DNA of 64,000 bases, taken from the NCBI RefSeq assembly GCF_009651005.1, contig NZ_WHVW01000001.1:224511-288510 (forward strand). The letters are read 5' to 3'. This document shows, one piece after another, positions 25,580-33,970 of this stretch. The DNA is from Sporosarcina obsidiansis. GTDB taxonomy: Bacteria; Bacillota; Bacilli; Bacillales_A; Planococcaceae. A model generated the notes under the pieces. That model saw only the letters and a program-made list of their open reading frames with translations, did not search any database and was not told the origin of the DNA. Positions within the stretch are counted from its first letter, which is position 1. Every line of letters starts with the position of its first letter. The position numbers and the translations under genes are program-made.

Positions 25580-26743
25580 ATGACGAACAAACAAGTGAAG
25601 ACTAACGCAGCGGAATTTGTAAATGAAAAACGATTGCTCGATCTGTTTTTGGAATTGGCGAAAATAGATGGACCGAGTGGGAAAGAGCAAAAAGTGGCAG
25701 ATTACTTGATAAAAGCATTGCCTGAACTTGGATTTACATTTGAGTTTGATGAAGCGCATAAAAGTTTTGGTGGAGAAGTAGGAAACTTGATCGCATACAA
25801 AGAAGGCACTGATTCATCAGTACCTCCCGTATTTTTCTCTACGCATATGGATACTGTGTTACCTACTAAAGATTTGAAACCAGTGATCAAAGATGGAGTG
25901 ATTTATTCGGATGGCACGACGATTCTTGGTGCAGATGATCGTGCTGCGTTGGCTGCCTATCTAGAAGGCGTTCGAGCAGTGATCGAAAGCGGCATTGCAC
26001 ACGGACCAATCGAACTGGTATTAACAGTTAACGAACAACCAGGTCTGGTAGGTGCACGCTATTTGGATTACAGTAGACCGAAAAGTGATTTTGGCTATAT
26101 TTTCGACAGTAGCGGCGATGTAGGGCAAACCATTTTAAAGGGACCGTATAGTAGTAGGATCTGGATGAAAGTTAAAGGGAATGCAGCACATATTGCTTTA
26201 AATTCTGAAGAAGGAAACAACGCGTTTGTATTAGCAGCAGCAGGTTTATTAGAGATCAACTTGGGTGAAATTGACGAAGAAACATTGGCTAACATCGGCA
26301 TTATCGAAGGTGGTGAGCTGACGTCTATCATTCCTGGTGAGGTTACGGTAGCAGGGGAAGTGCGTAGCTTCTCTAAAGAAAAACTGGATAAACAGTTGAA
26401 GCATATGGAAGATGCAATGCGAAAAGCTGTAGAAGCTCGTGGCGGAACAGTAGAGGTAACAATTGAGAAAAAGTACACGGGTTTTTCGATTCCAGACGAT
26501 CATATTTTAACGAAAACCGTTCTAGACGCTTCAGATCTTATTGGAGTAAAACCATATTTGACAGAAACTCTAGGTGGAGCAGATACCAATGTGCTCAATG
26601 AAAATGGCTTAACTTGTCTAACTCTAGGCAACGGGTTCCAAAATATTCATTCATTCAGAGAATGCATTAGTGTGGAAAATTTGACCAATACAGGAAGACT
26701 GACAGCTGCGCTAATTCAGCAATGGTATGACAGCCAGAAATAA
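25580..26743 (+). CDS. M20-family metallohydrolase (YqjE/PepT-like)
   Basis: A 387-residue member of peptidase family M20. Metal and catalytic positions are visible: STHMDTV (His89, Asp91), LGADDRAA (Asp119 or 120), and NIHS near the end. The catalytic pair, normally Glu-Glu as in YqjE-type GEESGLVGAK, reads Glu152-Gln153 (NEQPGLVGAR), so one usual zinc ligand is replaced. A dimerisation domain spans about residues 200-305. Two roles fit the context: releasing a modified histidine from a dipeptide, or hydrolysing the formimino-type product of the HutI-like enzyme, since no formimidoylglutamase gene is present in the window. Neither is shown by sequence. It is transcribed with its neighbours at short spacing. 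Confidence 0.85.
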   Translation: MTNKQVKTNAAEFVNEKRLLDLFLELAKIDGPSGKEQKVADYLIKALPELGFTFEFDEAHKSFGGEVGNLIAYKEGTDSSVPPVFFSTHMDTVLPTKDLKPVIKDGVIYSDGTTILGADDRAALAAYLEGVRAVIESGIAHGPIELVLTVNEQPGLVGARYLDYSRPKSDFGYIFDSSGDVGQTILKGPYSSRIWMKVKGNAAHIALNSEEGNNAFVLAAAGLLEINLGEIDEETLANIGIIEGGELTSIIPGEVTVAGEVRSFSKEKLDKQLKHMEDAMRKAVEARGGTVEVTIEKKYTGFSIPDDHILTKTVLDASDLIGVKPYLTETLGGADTNVLNENGLTCLTLGNGFQNIHSFRECISVENLTNTGRLTAALIQQWYDSQK

Positions 26744-26810
26744 TGAAGATGACAAATTGGATTGGAAGGTCCAGTCCATAATTTGAAATAGATTACTAGG
26801 AGGAATCAAC

Positions 26811-28151
26811 GTGTTAACGAATCCCGTATTCATCTCTGTAGTAGTGTTAACCATATTAAGTCTAGCTAGAGTGCATGTGATTTTTGCAATCTTAATGGCA
26901 GCGATCACGGCAGGACTTCTTTCCAGTTTGTCATTATCTGATACACTTTCCCTTTTTCTTGGAGGGATGGGTGGTCAGTCTGAAACAGCGCTAAGCTACA
27001 TTCTTCTAGGGATTTTTGCTGCCATGATTGCGCATTCGAATATTACCAAGATGCTAATTAATAAATTATTATCCGTTAAAAAAATGAACAAATATATGCT
27101 GTTGTTGATGATTGCCGGTTTGACTTGTTTATCAGGGAACTTAATACCGGTGCATATAGCGTTTATACCAATCCTAATTCCACCGTTACTAATTTTCTTC
27201 AACTATTTACGTTTGGATCGAAGAGCAGTTGCTTGTGCACTGACATTTGGTTTGAAGATGCCATATATTGTGATTCCAGCAGGTTACGGGTTAATTTTCC
27301 ACGGCATCCTTGTACAAGAAATTAGCACGAACGGAATGCCTGTTACTTTATCACAAGTACCACTTGCAATGGCAATTCCTGCAGTAGGTATGTTTGTTGG
27401 TTTATTCATTGCAATTTTTATTACGTATCGAAAACCACGTGATTATGAAACAGAGGAAGAACGTGCGAGTCAAGCAGAAATTTTTGCGTCAACCGTTCAA
27501 CTGGCGGTTGGTGTAGATCAAGTCAAACAGAAATTTGAGTTACGCGACGTACTAACGCTTGTTGCGATAGTGGCAGCATTAGTCGTTCAGATCTTAACTC
27601 ATTCTTTAGTCTTTGGAGCATTTGTGGGGATTATCGTCATGTTTGTTGCAAGAGTTATTACATTAGGTCAAGGCGAAGTAGTTGTTCAAGAAGGTGTGAA
27701 GCTGATGGGAGCCATTGCCTTTGTCATGCTTCTAGCTTCAGGCTATGCAACGGTTTTAAAAGACACAGGTGCTGTAACTGACTTGGTAACTGCAGTAGAA
27801 GGATATTTCAGCTATGGAAAAGTAGCAGGTGCTGCATTATTATTATTGATAGGTTTACTTGTCACCATGGGAATAGGTACGTCTTTCGGGACAGTTCCGA
27901 TATTGGCTGCTGTTTTTGTTCCCATCTGTATGCTCATGGGATTCAGTCCACTTGCGACCATCGCATTGATCGGTACAGCTGGAGCGTTAGGGGATGCTGG
28001 TTCACCGGCTTCAGATAGTACACTCGGTCCAACTTCCGGATTAAATGCGGATGGCAAGCATCATCATATTTGGGATACATGTGTACCAACGTTCTTGCAT
28101 TATAATATTCCTTTGTTCATCTTCGGAATATTAGCTGCTGTAATTTTATAA
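26811..28151 (+). CDS. NhaC/YuiF-like antiporter-family amino-acid transporter
   Basis: A 446-residue membrane protein with about eleven hydrophobic segments. It resembles the YuiF branch of the Na+/H+ antiporter family, some members of which are annotated as histidine or basic amino-acid permeases. The conserved stretch GTAGALGDAGSPASDSTLGPTSGLNADGKHHHIWDTCVPTFLHYN (read in parts) is characteristic. It starts with GTG preceded by AGGAGGAATCAAC. Its place between the M20 hydrolase and the lyase suggests it imports the cluster's substrate; this is inference from context. The gap before it (68 bp) is the longest within the second half of the cluster. Confidence 0.85.
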   Translation: MLTNPVFISVVVLTILSLARVHVIFAILMAAITAGLLSSLSLSDTLSLFLGGMGGQSETALSYILLGIFAAMIAHSNITKMLINKLLSVKKMNKYMLLLMIAGLTCLSGNLIPVHIAFIPILIPPLLIFFNYLRLDRRAVACALTFGLKMPYIVIPAGYGLIFHGILVQEISTNGMPVTLSQVPLAMAIPAVGMFVGLFIAIFITYRKPRDYETEEERASQAEIFASTVQLAVGVDQVKQKFELRDVLTLVAIVAALVVQILTHSLVFGAFVGIIVMFVARVITLGQGEVVVQEGVKLMGAIAFVMLLASGYATVLKDTGAVTDLVTAVEGYFSYGKVAGAALLLLIGLLVTMGIGTSFGTVPILAAVFVPICMLMGFSPLATIALIGTAGALGDAGSPASDSTLGPTSGLNADGKHHHIWDTCVPTFLHYNIPLFIFGILAAVIL

Positions 28152-28169
28152 TTTAAATGAGGTGTTTGG

Positions 28170-29690
28170 ATGAATGAGGAAATGAAGGTAGTTCACTTGG
28201 ATGGAGAATCGTTGGATCGCCAGCTGATCGAACGGATCGTATTTGATAAAGTACCAGTAGAAATTTCTGAACATGCAATACAGCGCGTTCGAGAAAGTCG
28301 TGAACGGATAGAGAAGCAGTTGAGAGACGGAAAAGTGATCTATGGAGTCAACACGGGCTTCGGAAAATTGAGTGATATTCAAATTGAGGAAGAGGATATT
28401 GCCAAGTTGCAATTAAATCTGTTGCGTGCGGATGCGGTTGGTGTAGGAGAACCCTTGCCACAACCTGTAGTACGAGCCATGATGATTTTACGTGCAAATG
28501 CATTGGCAAAAGGGTTTTCTGGAATTAAGGAAGATACACTGCAATTATTAGTTCAAATGATTAATAAAGGTGTGCATCCCGTAGTTCCTTGTAAAGGTTC
28601 TGTAGGTGCAAGTGGCGATTTGGCTCCGCTAGCACATGTAGCCATCGTGTTGATTGGTGAAGGACGTGCAGAGTTTGAAGGAGAAATCTTAACTGGCGGA
28701 GAGGCATTGAAGCGAGCTGGATTAGAACCAGTCACTTTGCAAGCTAAGGAAGGACTCGCTTTGATAAATGGAACACAAGCCATGACTGCAGTCGGCGTCA
28801 TTGGGTTAAATGAAGCAGAGCGTGTAGGCTATGCTGCAGATATGGCAGCTAGTTTAACGATGGAAGCGCTTCAAGGAATTATTACTGCATTTGATAGCGG
28901 ATTGTTAGCAGTACGTCCACATAAAGAATTGGAAATTGTGGCATCCCGTATGCGGAAGTGGCTAGAGGGTAGTAAACGCGTAACGAGCCAAGGGCAAATT
29001 CGGATGCAAGATGCCTATTCCATTCGCTGTATTCCGCAAGTTCATGGTGCTTCGTGGCAAGCCTTGCAGTATGTCGAGGATCGATTGAGTGTGGAAATGA
29101 ATTCAGCGACGGATAATCCAATTATCCTGGAAAATGGTGAAATTATTTCAGGTGGACATTTCCACGGGCAGCCAATCGCACTCGCAATGGATTTCATGAA
29201 GGTAGGAGCGGCAGAATGGGCCAATATTTCTGAGCGACGGATTGAGCGTCTAGTGAACCCGCAACTCAGTGGATTGTCTCCATTTCTCGCAACGGATCCT
29301 GGTTTGGAATGTGGTTTGATGGTTGCGCAATATGCGGCAGCCGCACTTGTTTCAGAGAACAAAGTACTTGCCCATCCAGCAAGTGTCGATTCTATCCCGA
29401 CTTCCGCTAACCAAGAGGATCATGTTAGCATGGGGACGATCGGTTCACGGCAAGCGCGTGAAATCATTCATAACAGTGCGCGCGTCATCGCAATAGAACT
29501 GATTTGTGCTTCTCAAGCTATTCATTTGGAGCAAGTAGAAAATGAATTGGCACCTGCGACAAAAGCTTATTTGGAAAAAGTTCGTGAAATATGTCCGCCA
29601 TTACATGCAGACCGTGATATCTCCGAGCAAATTGAAGGACTGGCGCAGTTCATCTTGCGCGATGATACACTGACGCAAACTGGCAAATAA
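28170..29690 (+). CDS. hutH: Histidine ammonia-lyase-like enzyme with altered selectivity residue
   Basis: A 506-residue MIO-type aromatic ammonia-lyase, last gene of the cluster. The cofactor triad A147-S148-G149 (GSVGASGDLAPL) is intact, as are Tyr58 (VIYGVNTGFG), LINGTQA, SIRCIPQVHGA and SANQEDHVSMG. The substrate-selectivity segment is unusual: canonical HutH reads LSHACGVG (His83 of the Pseudomonas enzyme contacts the imidazole), but here it is LLRADAVGVG, with Asp88 in place of the histidine and Ala87 for Ser. ISGGNFHGQP is ISGGHFHGQP. Deamination is assured by the cofactor, but the substrate is probably not plain histidine (inference). No other lyase is in the window, so the canonical set must find its own HutH elsewhere. 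The terminator at 29789 ends the operon. Confidence 0.9.
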   Translation: MNEEMKVVHLDGESLDRQLIERIVFDKVPVEISEHAIQRVRESRERIEKQLRDGKVIYGVNTGFGKLSDIQIEEEDIAKLQLNLLRADAVGVGEPLPQPVVRAMMILRANALAKGFSGIKEDTLQLLVQMINKGVHPVVPCKGSVGASGDLAPLAHVAIVLIGEGRAEFEGEILTGGEALKRAGLEPVTLQAKEGLALINGTQAMTAVGVIGLNEAERVGYAADMAASLTMEALQGIITAFDSGLLAVRPHKELEIVASRMRKWLEGSKRVTSQGQIRMQDAYSIRCIPQVHGASWQALQYVEDRLSVEMNSATDNPIILENGEIISGGHFHGQPIALAMDFMKVGAAEWANISERRIERLVNPQLSGLSPFLATDPGLECGLMVAQYAAAALVSENKVLAHPASVDSIPTSANQEDHVSMGTIGSRQAREIIHNSARVIAIELICASQAIHLEQVENELAPATKAYLEKVREICPPLHADRDISEQIEGLAQFILRDDTLTQTGK

Positions 29691-29788
29691 TTTTTAGTGA
29701 TACCCAATCAACTGCCAGCTAGATGATTGCAGAGTCTTTAGTTGGTGCATTACCTTGTTATTCTCCCTTAACACGCTATATTTGTTGA

Positions 29789-29834
29789 GGCTGTCCTGAA
29801 GGTGATGAACATACTTTCAGTGGCAGTCTTTTTT
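29789..29834 (+). terminator. Terminator of the variant hut cluster
   Basis: GGCTGTCCTGAA pairs imperfectly with TTTCAGTGGCAGTC and is followed by seven T. It lies about 100 bp after the lyase stop. Confidence 0.75.
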
Positions 29835-29860
29835 GCATGATTATGTAGATTGATAGAGGA

Positions 29861-30133
29861 ACGCGGCCAAAGTCACATGGCACCGCGCTAAACCACACCC
29901 GGACCGCGCCAAACCACACCCGGACCGCGCCAAACCACACCCGGACCGCGCTAAACCACACCTGGACCGCGCTAAACCACACCCGGACCGCGCCAAACCA
30001 CACCCGGACCGCGCCAAACCACACCCGAACCGTGCCAAACCACACCTGGACCGCGCCAAACCACACCCGGACCGCGCCAAACCACACCCGGACCGCGCCA
30101 ACCTCTCCCAGAACGAGCCATACACCGCACATT
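29861..30133 (-). repeat. Thirteen-unit 21-bp tandem repeat (array 4)
   Basis: Thirteen consecutive 21-bp units run from 29861, beginning ACCGCGCCAAACCACACC in the ten central copies, which differ from one another at only a few positions. The outer units (29861, 30092, 30113) are degenerate. On the minus strand it shows the same CGGT...TTTGG core as arrays 1-3 and 5, but here the middle is uniform. Because 21 is seven codons, several minus-strand frames stay open and give heptad peptides (VWFGAVR); there is no ribosome-binding site and I do not call a gene. Confidence 0.92.
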
Positions 30134-30193
30134 TCTCCTAACTTAGAACTGTCTAGGATGAAATTGAGTCTTTCATCTATACAAAAACAAGGG

Positions 30194-30236
30194 ACAACCT
30201 AAAAGTCAGGTGAAAACGACTTCTCGGTTAGCCTCT
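30194..30236 (+). terminator. Imperfect hairpin with T-tract
   Basis: GGACAACC...GTC and GAC...GGTTAGCC form an interrupted stem before CTCTTTTTG. Possibly a terminator protecting the MerR gene from readthrough through the array. Confidence 0.4.
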
Positions 30237-30283
30237 TTTTGAGTAGAGAGGAAATAATCAGTACGAAACAAGTTATTCTCTTC

Positions 30284-30314
30284 TTGACCTTTACGTTAAC
30301 GTCAATGCTATCAT
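30284..30314 (+). promoter_or_regulatory. MerR-type promoter with 19-bp spacer and LiuR-like operator
   Basis: TTGACC (30284-30289) and TATCAT (30309-30314) are separated by 19 bp, the long spacer typical of MerR-activated promoters. The spacer holds TTTACGTTAACGTCAA (30290-30305), a near-perfect dyad resembling the LiuR-type operator of branched-chain/acyl-CoA degradation genes. It lies 30 bp before the MerR ATG, so autoregulation of the whole operon is likely. Confidence 0.75.
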
Positions 30315-30343
30315 AAGGAAAATGATAGAAAGGGGGAGGTGAG

Positions 30344-30721
30344 ATGAAGACGATTCGGGAAACGGCTGATCTGTTTGGTTTGTCGACACGAACGATTCGG
30401 TATTATGAAGAGATAGGTTTGTTGTCACCCAGGCGGTCTGAAGGCAAGCAGCGGTTGTATTCTGCTTCGGAACTAGCCAAATTAAAATTAATTGTTCGTG
30501 GTAAAAAATATGGATTTACACTAGAAGAAATTAAGGAAATGGTGTTGCTATTCGATAAGGACCGTACCGGTAGGCAGCAGTTAGAACGGACCATTCAGTA
30601 TGGAAAGCGGCGAATTGAAGAGGTGGAGTTGAAAATTCAGGAATTGCAAGAGATGAAGCATGAAATGGAGCAGCTACTATCTGTATTTTATAACAAGCTA
30701 GATCATTCGAAAGGGGATTGA
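30344..30721 (+). CDS. MerR-family regulator (LiuR-like)
   Basis: A 125-residue MerR regulator: winged helix at residues 1-70 (TIRETADLFGLSTRTIRYYEEIGLLSPRRSEGKQRLYS, read in parts) and a C-terminal coiled coil (about 75-118). There are no cysteine clusters, so it is not a metal sensor. With an acyl-CoA ligase and an acyl-CoA dehydrogenase directly downstream, it resembles LiuR/YraB-type regulators that respond to acyl-CoA intermediates. Its own promoter carries a matching dyad. The gap to the ligase gene is 4 bp, so the three genes form one operon. Confidence 0.88.
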   Translation: MKTIRETADLFGLSTRTIRYYEEIGLLSPRRSEGKQRLYSASELAKLKLIVRGKKYGFTLEEIKEMVLLFDKDRTGRQQLERTIQYGKRRIEEVELKIQELQEMKHEMEQLLSVFYNKLDHSKGD

Positions 30722-30725
30722 GTTC

Positions 30726-32231
30726 ATGAACAGTTCACAACTATTATCACGTAATGCACGGAAGTATCCGAATTCAGAAGCAGTAGTAAGTATGGGGAAG
30801 CGTATCACGTATCAACAGTTGGATAGGTTAGTGAATCAATTTGGCAACGCATTATGCGATCAAGGTATAAAGGCGGGTTCCAAAGTTGCGTTGTTTTTAC
30901 CGAATGTGGAAGAGTTTGTGATTTCTTATTTTGCTGCACAGCGAATTGGAGCCATCGTTGTACCAATCAATGTAAAAATGACGGCTCATGAGTTGGAATA
31001 TATTTTAGAGCATGCTGATGCAGAGGTGCTCATTGCCCACGAATTAGTATTTGAAGCAGCAAGTGAAATGAAAGCGCCTTCATTGTTTATTAAAACAGGG
31101 GAAGCTGTCGATGGATGGCTTGATTTTGAAACTCTCCTAGCTCAAGGTAAAGAAACGCCCATTTCTTGTTCATTAAAAGAAGATGACGAGTCAACTATTT
31201 TGTATACTTCAGGAACGACAGGTAGCCCGAAAGGTGTATTGTTTAGCTACCGAAATATCTTAACGGTAGCTTCCATGATTGCGGTGGAAATGGAAGTGAA
31301 ACCAGAAAGCCGGATCTTGCTAATGATGCCGCTTAGCCACTCTGCACCGCTCCATTTATTCTTAATGGCAGGGATGGTCGTAGGCTCTACTCTAGTTTTG
31401 ACGCCGACATTTACTCCAGATTTATTGATTGACACAGTGGAACGAGAGCGAACGACTCACTTTTTTGGAGCACCTGTTGCGTATTTACTGACGGCAGGCA
31501 ATCAGAAATTACAAGAGGCAGACCTATCATCCATGAAGTGGTGGGTATATGGTGGAGCTCCGCTATCAGCTGAAGAAGTGAAGAAAGTGAAAGAAGCGTT
31601 CCGTACGGACAATCTAGTTTGTGTTTACGGACTGACGGAAGCAGGGCCGAGTGGTTCATTGTTGTTAGCAGCGGAGCATAATGCAAAAGCGGGAAGTATC
31701 GGACAGCGTGCACCGTTGCATACAGAATTGCGAATCGTAGACGAATCTGGGAAAGAGGTAGTCGTTGGTGAAATAGGGGAAATTGTCCTTCTCGGTGAAG
31801 GGAATATGCTCGGCTACTATAAAAATGAGGAAGCGACAAAGGAAGCCTATTATGACGGCTGGTTGCGGACAGGCGATATGGCAATGGAAGATGAAGATGG
31901 ATTCTATTGGATTGTCGGACGGAAGAAGGATGTCATTATTTCGGGTGGTGTTAATATTTATCCGCAAGAAATCGAAGAGCAAATTGTCAGCTATCCTGGT
32001 GTTGCAGAAGTTGCAGTAGTCGGCGTGCCTCATCCAGAGTGGGGTGAGACGGTGAAGGCTGTATTTGCAGCAGCACAACATATCGATGTTAATGAGCTGA
32101 AAGTATATCTACAGAAGAATCTAGCTTCATTTAAAATTCCTCGTATCTATGAACAAGTCGATGCACTGCCTAGAAATGCATCTGGGAAAATACTGAAACA
32201 GCCTTTACGAGAAGGAGCGTCAATGTTATGA
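30726..32231 (+). CDS. Acyl-CoA synthetase (AMP-forming fatty-acid CoA ligase)
   Basis: A 501-residue ANL-superfamily enzyme. The P-loop motif YTSGTTGSPKG (about residue 157), the A5 motif YGLTEAGP, the A7 motif WLRTGDMA and the A8 hinge GRKKDVIISGGVNIYPQEIE are all present, together with the C-terminal lysine in RNASGKILKQPLR. These show formation of an acyl-AMP and then an acyl-CoA. Context with an acyl-CoA dehydrogenase and a LiuR-like regulator suggests a fatty or branched-chain acid; chain length is not readable. It overlaps the next gene by 4 bp (ATGA), so translation is coupled. Confidence 0.92.
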   Translation: MNSSQLLSRNARKYPNSEAVVSMGKRITYQQLDRLVNQFGNALCDQGIKAGSKVALFLPNVEEFVISYFAAQRIGAIVVPINVKMTAHELEYILEHADAEVLIAHELVFEAASEMKAPSLFIKTGEAVDGWLDFETLLAQGKETPISCSLKEDDESTILYTSGTTGSPKGVLFSYRNILTVASMIAVEMEVKPESRILLMMPLSHSAPLHLFLMAGMVVGSTLVLTPTFTPDLLIDTVERERTTHFFGAPVAYLLTAGNQKLQEADLSSMKWWVYGGAPLSAEEVKKVKEAFRTDNLVCVYGLTEAGPSGSLLLAAEHNAKAGSIGQRAPLHTELRIVDESGKEVVVGEIGEIVLLGEGNMLGYYKNEEATKEAYYDGWLRTGDMAMEDEDGFYWIVGRKKDVIISGGVNIYPQEIEEQIVSYPGVAEVAVVGVPHPEWGETVKAVFAAAQHIDVNELKVYLQKNLASFKIPRIYEQVDALPRNASGKILKQPLREGASML

Positions 32232-33898
32232 AAGTATTGCAGAAAACAGAGCACTATGAAACTGAAAACTATTTCGAGAATGATGAGACATTACAGCTCA
32301 TTTTACGGGAACATTTGAAGGAGCCATTTTTACAGTATGCTGTACGTGAATTGGAGTCATTTGGCCATGCGTGTGCAAATGAAATTGATCGTAGAGCTGT
32401 GCATACGGATCGGGAAGGAGAGCCTCGTCTCATTCGTTACAATAAATTTGGGGAAGAAGTATCCGAAGTATGGGTCAATGAAGGCTATCGGCAAACTGTA
32501 CAAGAAACGTATGATACGGGGATCGTTGGGTATGTTCATAAAGAGATTCCTGAACTTGGACATAAAGGGAATTATACGTACAGTTTCGCGCAAGGTTATT
32601 TATTGTCGCATGCGGAGCCGGGTTTTTATTGTCCCGTGACGCTAACGATGGCGACTGCTTATTTGTTGGAACATTATGCGGACGAACAGGTGAAAGAACT
32701 CTTCTTGCCACATGTTTGTTCAACAGGTGAAGTTCCGTTATTTGAAGGTGCAACGTTCTTGACAGAGCGGCAGGGTGGATCGGATGTTGGTGCAAATGTT
32801 GTTCGTGCAGTGAAGGAAGGCGAGCAGTATTTATTATATGGAGAGAAATACTTTGCGTCGAACGCTGGAATGGCGGGTGTAGCGATGGTTTTGGCTCGGA
32901 TGGATGGAGCGGCTCAAGGATCAAAAGGATTGACATTATTTGCGGTTCCTTGGCGGAAAGAGAATGGCGAGCTAAATGGAATTCGAATTAGAAGACTGAA
33001 AGATAAGCTAGGCGTTCGTGCCGTACCTTCAGGCGAAGTGGAATTTGATGGGGCGATCGCTTATGTAGTCGGTGATCCGTCCAAAGGGCTTACGTATATG
33101 CTGGAAGCTCTTAATTTATCTCGAATTTGCAATGCCGTCGCTTCTCTCGGGATCATGCGCAGAGCGTTGCTTGAGTCTAAGACCTATGCAAGTAGGCGAA
33201 ATGCATTCGGTCAGCAATTGACGGATTATCCGATGGTGCGAGATTCCCTTAGTAAGTTAACCGCGAAACTGCATGCTGAAATGGTGACGGTCTTTGATTT
33301 CATTAAGTTGTATGAGCGTGTCACTGACGGAAAAGCGACTCAGCGTGAGCAAGTGCTGAACCGTCTTTTTATAGCACTGATAAAAAAAGAAACAGCGGAG
33401 CAGGCGATCCATTTTTCTCATGAAGCGATCGAACTGCATGGCGGTAATGGCTATATAGAAGACTTTGTCACACCTCGTTTGTTACGGGATGCTCAAGTAT
33501 TGACAGTCTGGGAAGGTACTGCGAACATTTTAGCACTGGAATTGATTCGTCTGATTAATAAATACAGGGCGCACGAACTATTTATTGATGAAATGAAACA
33601 GCGTGTATCATTGCTAGATGACGGCGAGTTGAAGCAAACGTTAGTAACAGAAATCACTCATTTGGAAACAGGTCTAAACGCTTTTGCAACATATGATTAT
33701 TCTCTACAAACATATGAAGCGAAGCGATGGATGAAGCAAATGATAGATGTCTACGAAAGTGTGGTATCCCTAGAATGGTCAGCAAAATATGGGGATAAAT
33801 TTGAGAAGTTAGCGGAATTATTCATAGAGAATACTTGGAAGTTACGCAAATCTGGAGGGCGGATGAAGACAGTAGAGTATTATGAAGAGATCATCTGA
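32228..33898 (+). CDS. Acyl-CoA dehydrogenase family protein (AidB-like branch)
   Basis: A 556-residue flavoprotein of the acyl-CoA dehydrogenase superfamily, longer than the usual 380-residue enzymes. It has an N-terminal extension (about 1-160), a middle beta domain (FEGATFLTERQGGSDVGAN; KYFASNAGMAGVAMVLARM) and a C-terminal helical domain (ASRRNAFGQQLTDYPMVRDSL; ELHGGNGYIEDFVTPRLLRDAQVLTVWEGTANIL, read in parts). The long form, the EGTANIL motif and the extra C-terminal helices resemble AidB/DUF-type ACADs, whose substrates are often unknown. With the upstream ligase it probably oxidises the acyl-CoA just formed. It is the last gene of the MerR operon. Confidence 0.9.
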   Translation: MKVLQKTEHYETENYFENDETLQLILREHLKEPFLQYAVRELESFGHACANEIDRRAVHTDREGEPRLIRYNKFGEEVSEVWVNEGYRQTVQETYDTGIVGYVHKEIPELGHKGNYTYSFAQGYLLSHAEPGFYCPVTLTMATAYLLEHYADEQVKELFLPHVCSTGEVPLFEGATFLTERQGGSDVGANVVRAVKEGEQYLLYGEKYFASNAGMAGVAMVLARMDGAAQGSKGLTLFAVPWRKENGELNGIRIRRLKDKLGVRAVPSGEVEFDGAIAYVVGDPSKGLTYMLEALNLSRICNAVASLGIMRRALLESKTYASRRNAFGQQLTDYPMVRDSLSKLTAKLHAEMVTVFDFIKLYERVTDGKATQREQVLNRLFIALIKKETAEQAIHFSHEAIELHGGNGYIEDFVTPRLLRDAQVLTVWEGTANILALELIRLINKYRAHELFIDEMKQRVSLLDDGELKQTLVTEITHLETGLNAFATYDYSLQTYEAKRWMKQMIDVYESVVSLEWSAKYGDKFEKLAELFIENTWKLRKSGGRMKTVEYYEEII

Positions 33899-33907
33899 AA
33901 CGATAAT

Positions 33908-33937
33908 AACGTACACAGTCAATCAGCTGTGTACGTT
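33908..33937. terminator. Hairpin between convergent genes
   Basis: AACGTACACAG and CTGTGTACGTT form a perfect 11-bp stem. The T-tracts are weak on both sides, but the position between convergent genes supports termination. Confidence 0.6.
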
Positions 33938-33970
33938 GTGATGTTTATTCATAACACAAGATAACTTACT

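Noticed and set aside
29776..30132. Minus-strand ORFs through the 21-bp tandem repeat giving VWFGAVR or GLARSGC heptads
   Set aside because: They arise because the repeat length is a multiple of three; several frames are open at once, and no ribosome-binding site or homology is present.
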